Origin: Moringa oleifera
Lineage: Eukaryota > Streptophyta > Magnoliopsida > Brassicales > Moringaceae
DNA: 64,000 bases
Direction: 5' to 3'
NCBI GenBank assembly: GCA_021397835.1
Contig: JAJFZO010000695.1
Location: 868,001-932,000 of the forward strand
Part shown: positions 57,863-64,000 of the stretch, in pieces
How positions within the stretch are numbered: position 1 is the stretch's first letter
Layout: each line of letters begins with the position of its first letter
Notes under the pieces: model-generated
Told to the model about the DNA's origin: nothing
The model's input: only the letters and a program-made list of their open reading frames with translations
Databases searched by the model: none
Made by a program: the position numbers and the translations under genes

Positions 57863-58476
57863 ACCCAATCTAAAAGAGCCAAACGTGAAAAGTTTAGCAT
57901 GTGCTTCTTCAATCAACTGCACATTAAATCCCTTATTGTTAGCAATCTCTTTCACCCAAATCTTTGACAATCTGTTCAATTTCCAAACATTATCATCAGA
58001 CATGAAATACTGAAACAATAAACCATCAAGCAACCTGGTTTAGTCTCCCAAGGACCTCCTCCCTCATTAAAGATTCTTCCAGACTTTCATTCAATCTTTC
58101 ATTTTCAAGAAATTGATCATCCAGTTTCCCATTACACATTGAGGAAAAGGCCAAAATAAAATTACTTAAAGCATCAATTTAGCCTCAAGGAAAGAGATAA
58201 GTACATTCATGTATATAATGGATACATAAAGTTGCTCAGTGGAAAATAATAGGTTATTCTGGAACCAAGAAAATGAACTATGTAACAGAGTCTAATACAA
58301 AAAAAAATGGCTTTGCTTTTCCCACCAGTCACAGGGAGCAATACCAAAAGTCATGGCAAGCAGAAACTAACCTTTTCTAATTCGTGACTTTTAGTCAAGT
58401 CGAGGTCGGATGGAAAGGCCGTAGATATTGGCTTCCTCAATCCGAATTGTGGCAGCACGTTGGCAGTGTGGTCCAT
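57863..58476 (-). pseudogene. poly(A) polymerase N-terminal exons
   Basis: Exon 1 (58,476-58,372, 35 codons) starts MDHTANVLPQFGLRKPIST and ends SHELEK/GTTAG. Exon 2 (58,112-58,035, 26 codons) reads FLENERLNESLEE ... MREEVLGRLNQ. Exon 3 (57,971-57,863) reads IVK then IWVKEIANNKGFNVQLIEEA and AKLFTFGSFRLGV. Plant nuclear PAPs have YGI..P.S...P...DL.....LEKFL ... REEVLGRL.QIVK.WVK ... EA.[23 protein letters not shown]. The catalytic GPGADID exon should come next but is absent in the roughly 350 bases before element F. Lesions: the exon 2 acceptor reads AA, and one extra base follows IVK. An acceptor at 58,010 would keep frame but add 16 foreign residues. Confidence 0.85.
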
Positions 58477-59163
58477 TGCAGAGCGGGCTCCTCGCAATAG
58501 TTGTTTGTTGAAACTGACTTTACCGTTCTATACAAATCAGGTAATACCAATTTCCTTCTGCTTTTTCTCTTTCTTTTTTCCCCTGCAAAGAAAGACAAAA
58601 AGAACATGATTGCAACTCAGTGCCGGTATTGACAATCAACAAGAAGAGATCTTGAACCAAATAAAATATAGCAGAGAGAGAGAGAGAAAACAATACAGAA
58701 AAGATTAAAAAATCATCCAATTGCTGAGAAATTGTTCATTGAATTTGACCAAAAGTCGAAAAACAAAAGGTGTCAGACCATAAAATGGAAAAGAACAACC
58801 CCAACCTTCTCAAACAGATTACCACAACGATAATTCCAAATTTACAAGAACACAAACCCTAAAGATCACTCCTTTGTCTCTCTCTCTCAAGGAATGATAA
58901 AACCGTAACATGAACTGGCCGAAGAGAGGGACAAATAGAACGTAAGAAGAGAAGCAAATCCTAACGCCAGAGACTTGTCATCGGGAAGCGCTTACTTGCT
59001 TGTCGATGGAGTCCTCGTTGGAGGCGATTGAGAACACAGCAGAGGGAACTCCTTTTCTTTGACCTTTTTTTCTTATCGATGCCGGTGTAGCGAGTGGAAG
59101 ATCGATTCTTGGCTATGCGAATGGCTTTAGCGGGAAAGGGATATAACAATAATATAGGATTTG
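58477..59163 (-). promoter_or_regulatory. 5' UTR and leader intron of PAP pseudogene
   Basis: No coding match. A minus-strand frame at 59,149-58,961 is Arg/Ser-rich and has no recognised family. GCAA/GTAAGCGC near 58,990 could be the donor of a leader intron that ends before the start codon at 58,476. CT-rich runs (minus strand; plus AGAGAGAG at 58,675 and TCTCTCTC at 58,877) are typical of plant 5' leaders. Confidence 0.4.
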
Positions 59164-59171
59164 GCGGGAAA
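59130..59171 (-). promoter_or_regulatory. two E2F-type sites upstream of PAP
   Basis: TTTCCCGC occurs twice on the minus strand, at 59,171-59,164 (TTTCCCGCC) and 59,137-59,130 (TTTCCCGCT), 34 bases apart, in an otherwise AT-rich stretch. Both fit the E2F/DP consensus TTT(C/G)(C/G)CGC. Just upstream lie ATATATATCCCC and CTATATCTC, possible TATA elements. In plants such paired sites are typical of S-phase genes. Confidence 0.55.
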
Positions 59172-60214
59172 GAGAGATATAGGGGATATATATTATTTAT
59201 TTATCTCAGTCCGAATTGAGTTTTTTATTTTGAAAAAAAATTGTATTTTATAATTTGTTTTATTAATTCAATAAAAAATAAAATTTTTGTTAACTATTTT
59301 ATTAAATTATTATGTATTTATAATTTTTTATAAATTTTAAATTAACAAAAAAATTATTATTGATACTTATAAATAGAAAGTTGGATTGGTGTTGAATTCT
59401 TATTTATTAAACGATTTACCGATTTATCTAAATAAAAATATTAGATAATTGTAGGCAAATAAGTTTCCATATTCTTTTTCCTCACAATATAAATTTTAAT
59501 CTAAATAAACTACTCATAAAAATATTACAAATAGAATAAAACTTTTACACCTATGTTATCCTATATAAATTAATTTGACAAATAATTTATTTATTATTTT
59601 TATAAAAATAATATAAATAAATAATAAATCTTATCATACAAAATAAATACGAACAAAAACCATATGAAATTTTATTAAAGTTATAGTTTTAAAATTCTAA
59701 GATATTAAATATATGACAAATTTAATATATTTTTTTTACATGTAATATTAAAATTAATAAGTAATAAATGTTGTTGTTCAATTATAAAATAAATTTAAAT
59801 AATAGTAATAATATTTAATTAAAAATAAATATATTAATGTTATTTTTGTAAGATAAATTAATTTATAAAAAATAAGTAATTTTAAGAAATGAAAAATACA
59901 TATTATAGATTTTTTTTATTGGTTAACTTTGTACAATCATAAATAAATTTAAAAGTAAAAATCTCTTAAAATGTTGATATTTAACTTTTACTCTCAAATA
60001 ATTTTTTTATAATTTCAAAATAACAATACAAATTTTGATGTTACTATCCACGAAAGTCACTAACTAATTAAAGGTAAAATTAAATTTTGTTTTGTTTATA
60101 TCATTTAAAATAGTAAAAACATCTACATTTTGTATGAAAGACGCTAAAAACACCCAAAACGGCATGATACCTCTCCGTTTTGATTGCGCTTGCATGAAAC
60201 TATCATTTTCTTCC
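59172..60214. other. AT-rich intergenic DNA
   Basis: Extremely AT-rich with stops in all frames. No repeats with clear borders and no genes seen. It may hold matrix-attachment-like AT tracts, which cannot be judged from sequence alone. Confidence 0.5.
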
Positions 60215-60790
60215 TCAACACATACACGTAATCTCGTAAGCTGAGATCACTCTGCTCTTCAGCTTGTTTCTGCTTAATCCTAAGTTCCTATTCTTGCTGC
60301 CTTGCAGCGGAGGCTTGCCCGATCTTGCCCTAAGTTCCGCTCCAACATCCTCTTTAGCGCGAACGATGGTGTCGTCTTGATCGAGTCCATTCACTTGAAG
60401 GCCATGTAAAAAATTATCATGGGAGAGATGGTTATTGGCTCTAGACCAAATGCGCATGAGGTTGATACGATAGAAGATGAAAGTTCGAGCAAGATTGACG
60501 CTCTTGGAGAAATTGTAGGCTTCAACGAAAAAGTTCAAGGAGGAAAGAAGGGGAACCCAGATAGAGTACAGCTTGGAATTTAAGTCTAAAAGGGAAATCT
60601 TGATGGATTCAACGTCGAAGAGGAGAGATTCAATGGCGAGGATAGTCTTGGTAATGAGCCTTACAAGCCTCTTCGATCTCCGACTCCTTAAATTGTGCGA
60701 AGTGGTGTAAAAGTATCTTCAGCTTCCCTGATGCGAACTTCTTCCTCAGATTTCTCTACCATTTCAATTTGACTATCAAATCTGTCATGC
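60215..60790 (-). pseudogene. unidentified broken coding region
   Basis: GC-richer than its surroundings and codon-like. A 107-codon frame starts MNFFVEAYNFSKSVNLART and ends with a basic part (SGKPPLQGSKNRNLGLSRNK); the same frame is open upstream to about 60,700 (ILAIESLLFDVESIKISLLD). A second frame holds MVHDRFDSQIEMVEKSEEEV, and a third holds HHFAQFKESEIEEACKAHYQ. The three read like one protein split by frameshifts, with a helical N-terminal part. I do not recognise the family. Confidence 0.4.
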
Positions 60791-61946
60791 ACCATTTTTC
60801 CGTAGTATTTTTTTTACTTGAGATTATCTTTTCAAAGATTTGAAATTTGGTTGACTTTTTTTAAATAAAATATATATATAATTTAAAATTAATTCAAAGA
60901 GATTATTTCTTTTTAATAAGAATATTTTATATTTAAATTAAAATTTTTTAATAAAAATATAGTAATCATATTTTTATTAAAAATATATATTTTTAAATTA
61001 AATTATTTTATATATTTTAATTAATTTAATTAAAAACTAAACCAAAATCATTAGATTTGAATTATTGATTTTGATTTTGATTCAAAATTTATATGAATCA
61101 TAACTGAACCATATTTAAAGTGATTTCGATTATAGTTTGAACCAAAATAGTTATAAAGATTCTGATTCTATTCAAATTTTAAAAGTTAAATTTCGATTTA
61201 AATTGAATTATGATTGTCTCTAATTTAAAAGTAAAAAAATAATACAATAAAAAAAATACTCCTCACAATAACATCGATTTTAAAGTAAATATTTGAAATA
61301 AAAATTTATTTAATAATATAAATTAAATATTAAAATTTTATAAAATTTTAATAAATTAATTCATTAAATAACCCGACTCAAAATTTAATGATTCATAATT
61401 TGATTTATTTAATTTATTTTAAAAATGAGTGACCTCCAATGGATTCATTTATTAAATAAATGGAACTAAAAGGCACCAACATCATAGCAAATCGTAAAGG
61501 AACCAATCCGTGAACCAGAGACCCAGTGATGAAGCTGAACAGCAAAACATATAACTTTTGATAAATTAATTATTCATAATTTTCATCATGTGAACAAAAC
61601 GAAATGTTTCCAGTTAAGTTTATTTAAGCTGGGCTCTAATTGTATTGATATTCAAAGAATTTTGTTTGAATAGACTTCATTCATGTCGTACACAACAAGA
61701 TTTCATGTTCGGATTAAAAGGGTCTATAAAAGTGCATGCAAAACAAATGTACATGTATTTATAATTCAAAGTTGGTAAAGCAGTGAAGTTGAGAAGATTC
61801 GAATGTACAGATATCATGGCCATTTTCGATAACCACCACTGCAAAGATGTGTGACCTAGAAAAAGAAAATAAAAACTGGTGTGACGAGAAGGATGAGAAT
61901 TCTGCTACTTTACAGCTCACAAGCAAAACTTTGCAACCAGAAGAGC
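60791..61946. other. AT-rich DNA and 3' UTR of the oxygenase gene
   Basis: 60,820-61,440 is AT-rich without genes. From about 61,450 base composition becomes more even, and the part next to 61,946 should be the 3' UTR of the minus-strand oxygenase gene. No clear polyadenylation signal was picked out. Confidence 0.4.
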
Positions 61947-63182
61947 TTAAGAAGAAGACTTTGCTTCCCTCTTAAGTAATTCCTGAAAATCCAAATATAT
62001 AAACCATTTGGTTAATTTATTAGTAAACAATAAAACCTCCAAAACTGTCACAATAGCTACACCTTACCAGCTTCGTTGCAGCAATTGACAACCGCTGCCT
62101 TTCTTTCTTCTCACGTCGGCACTCTCCACACCAACTTGAGAAATCCTTTTGAAATTTCTTCAGCTCTCGGAAAATTGAACTGAGAAGATAGTAGTCAAAG
62201 CATAAGAAACTTGAACTAGCATAAAAAAAAGTGACTCATAACTGCGAGTCCAACAAACCACATGACCAACAGAAATTTTATCATATTTTTCTGCTAAGAA
62301 CAGAAAGGTTATCATATTAAGACCCGTAAATATTGTTATCTTTTGATAAGAAACACTAGAAAATATTACCCTTCCCTGTACAATCATACATAGGAAAGAT
62401 CTAATGATCTACACAAACAACGCACATCAGGAATCATACTTCTGATCGTCTCATAGGAGGGGGGCATTATGACAAATGATACCTTCTGCACCACAAAAGT
62501 AAGTTAACACGATGCCCAGATACAGTGGCTCTAGCTCCATGTCGGTGGCGCCCACGATGAAGAACTGCATGCCCTGGCACATGTGAATAATCTAAAATTT
62601 CCTATTAAAATACCACAAAAGAAACCCATCAAAAACAAGCCCTTTGTAACATGAGCAGAGAATATAAATCAAAGTAACAAATTATAGTCCATCCTTCTTA
62701 TGATAAAATATACCAAATTTCCTCCTCGCATTTATTCATAAAGCTCAAAGTGAAATTTATGTGAAACGGGCTCTTGAAGGGATGAGAAAAGAGGCTCAAA
62801 AGGAGGTTAAGTCTCAATCATCCCAGCTCCATCAATAAATCAGGGAGGCATGTTCTTTCACAAGACATCAAGAAGGAAGACCTCAAAAGTCTTGAAAAGA
62901 ATAAAAAGGCTGCAGACTACCCTTATACACAATTGAGCTACTGAAATTTCCAACAATCCTCAAAACTGAGCATAAGTTGGGCAAATATATAAACCAAAGA
63001 TACAACAAACAACAAACTAATCAAACTAAAAATTTCATGTTGAAAATTAATACATACCTCAGGCTGAGTCTCTGTGTTAACATGTTTATCACACCGGACA
63101 CCTCGAAAGAACAGCTGCCCACCCGAAAATTGCTTACCCAGACAAACATTCAAGGTGACTTCTGAATCATCCACATGAAATC
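61947..63182 (-). CDS. PKHD-type 2-oxoglutarate/Fe(II) oxygenase, last four exons
   Basis: Exons 63,182-63,058, 62,601-62,483, 62,179-62,068 and 61,982-61,947 have AG acceptors, GT donors and matching phases, giving one frame that ends TCT TCT TCT TAA. The protein reads FHVDDSEVTLNVCLGKQFSG, GVRCDKHVNTETQPE, ILDYSHVPGHAVLHRGRHRH, GARATVSGHRVNLLLWCRSS, IFRELKKFQKDFSSWCGEC, then a Lys/Glu-rich tail. Visible are the iron-binding H.D, the distal iron-binding His in the LHRGRHRHGAR block and an Arg after it for 2-oxoglutarate. Plant homologues are annotated as PKHD-type hydroxylases; the substrate is not established to my knowledge. No lesions seen. The 5' exons lie right of the window. Confidence 0.9.
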
Positions 63183-63432
63183 CTACAAGCAAAGAGCGGG
63201 TGAGATTTCATAATAGCTTATGAAGCTCTAGCGATCATAGTGTTTTTTTTTTAACAGAAACAAGTATCATAGTTATATATCTAAAGACTTACTATAAATG
63301 GCACCAATAGAGTGTCTCCTATATACATGTATAGTGATCTATCACAAGGTAAGGATTTCCATAACGTCTACAATATCCCCCCATCTACAAAATAACCCCT
63401 TGAAACCCAAGTTTAAGAAAATGGATTCATCT

Positions 63433-63900
63433 TTATCTAAGTTTCACTAGAGGAGTTTTTACCACTTCAAAAGCTCTTTTGTTCCTCTCACCGCACACCA
63501 ACCAAAATATGATTAGAAGAACCATGACCATAATCCTTTTCTGGCGTTTTGGAACTTGAAGACCATCCCATGCTCTCAATTCTGCAGCCATTGATACAGA
63601 GACCAGCCAACTTGATCCCAAGACATTTAGAACAGTCCCAAATTTGACGGCCCAACTGCACCAAATAAAGAAGTGGCTAACAGATTCTTCACACTCCTTA
63701 CAGGAGAAACATTTGTTGACCAACCCATTTCCCCTCTTCTGAAGATTGTTCATAGTTAAGGCTTACCCATGCTAAAAATGCCACTTTGGGCAGAAACAGT
63801 CTTCCATATCAGCTTCCACAGTAACCACTGTACATCCACCTGCTGCATGGACTCAAAAAAGAGATTTAACAAGGAACTGTTCTGTATTATCCCCCCTCCA
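63433..63900 (-). pseudogene. LINE remnant: RVT zinc-binding domain
   Basis: The open frame (63,753-63,433) reads MNNLQKRGNGLVNKCFSCKE, ESVSHFFIWCSWAVKFGTVL, AWDGLQVPKRQKRI and IFWLVCGERNKRAFE. This matches the zinc-binding domain after plant non-LTR reverse transcriptases (T.DNL++RG......C.LC...EES..HL...C ... IW..WKERN+R.F+), with C..C and H...C kept. Upstream, LLWKLIWKTVSAQSGIF and, in another frame, PKVAFLAWVSLN give the expected preceding text, with two frameshifts. Same strand as the oxygenase gene and inside one of its introns. Confidence 0.85.
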
Positions 63901-64000
63901 ATAAGCTAAGTCTTCTTATCTGGTTCTTACATACACAAGTAGATCCATTCATAAAATTAACCAAATAGCCCCATTTCCTAATCCAGTGCACCTCGCCTGA
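63901..64000. other. right edge, probably intron or LINE sequence
   Basis: No coding match picked out. It probably continues the LINE remnant or the intron of the oxygenase gene. Confidence 0.4.

Noticed and set aside
58670..58690. AGAGAG run as a significant microsatellite
   Set aside because: Too short, and ordinary for a plant 5' leader.
1..64000. tRNA, rRNA or organelle-derived inserts
   Set aside because: No cloverleaf with a proper anticodon arm or rRNA block was recognised by eye; a tRNAscan run would be decisive.

Overview
This is an AT-rich stretch of flowering-plant nuclear DNA, most likely from a dicot. Host genes carry GT-AG introns and encode plant proteins. Most of the sequence is old, stop-ridden LTR retrotransposon DNA of the Ty3/Gypsy and Ty1/Copia types. 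Nothing looks prokaryotic, organellar or CRISPR-like. I could not identify the species.

Layout. 1-1,007: no recognised gene. 1,008-3,817: 5' end of a plus-strand Gypsy element (G: LTR, primer-binding site, gag, protease). 3,822-19,366: a long minus-strand Gypsy element (A) of Tat/Ogre type, with two RNase H domains and a roughly 4.65-kb LTR that carries an antisense ORF. 19,367-20,819: unassigned purine-rich DNA. 20,820-25,018: internally deleted plus-strand Gypsy element B. 26,730-28,205 and 57,863-58,476 (minus strand): the two ends of one nuclear poly(A) polymerase (PAP) gene. The 29 kb between them are retroelements: a copia 5' LTR (H), a Gypsy element with both LTRs (C, 28,710-39,581), a copia gag/protease remnant (I), a 5'-truncated relative of A in plus orientation (D, 40,186-48,985), and a minus-strand copia (F) whose own LTR is split by a plus-strand copia of the same family (E, 52,694-57,336). 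59,130-59,171: two E2F-type sites upstream of the PAP start. 60,215-60,790: unidentified broken coding region. 61,947-63,182: last four exons of an apparently intact PKHD-type 2-oxoglutarate/Fe(II) oxygenase gene, with a LINE remnant in the neighbouring intron.

How it fits together. The only gene that looks functional is the oxygenase at the right edge. The PAP gene kept its promoter and first exons on one side and its C-terminal exons on the other. The nucleotidyltransferase core is not recognisable in between, and frameshifts plus a lost splice acceptor mark it as a pseudogene. The retroelements interact only by nesting, truncation and fusion; all appear dead.

The most unusual material is structural: the gene split by a nested cluster, the antisense ORF inside very long LTRs (three copies), the 43-bp repeat array just before one element's polypurine tract, and perfect short tandem duplications in otherwise heavily decayed elements. 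I found no convincing new biological system. All family assignments were made by eye from remembered motifs; no database search was run.
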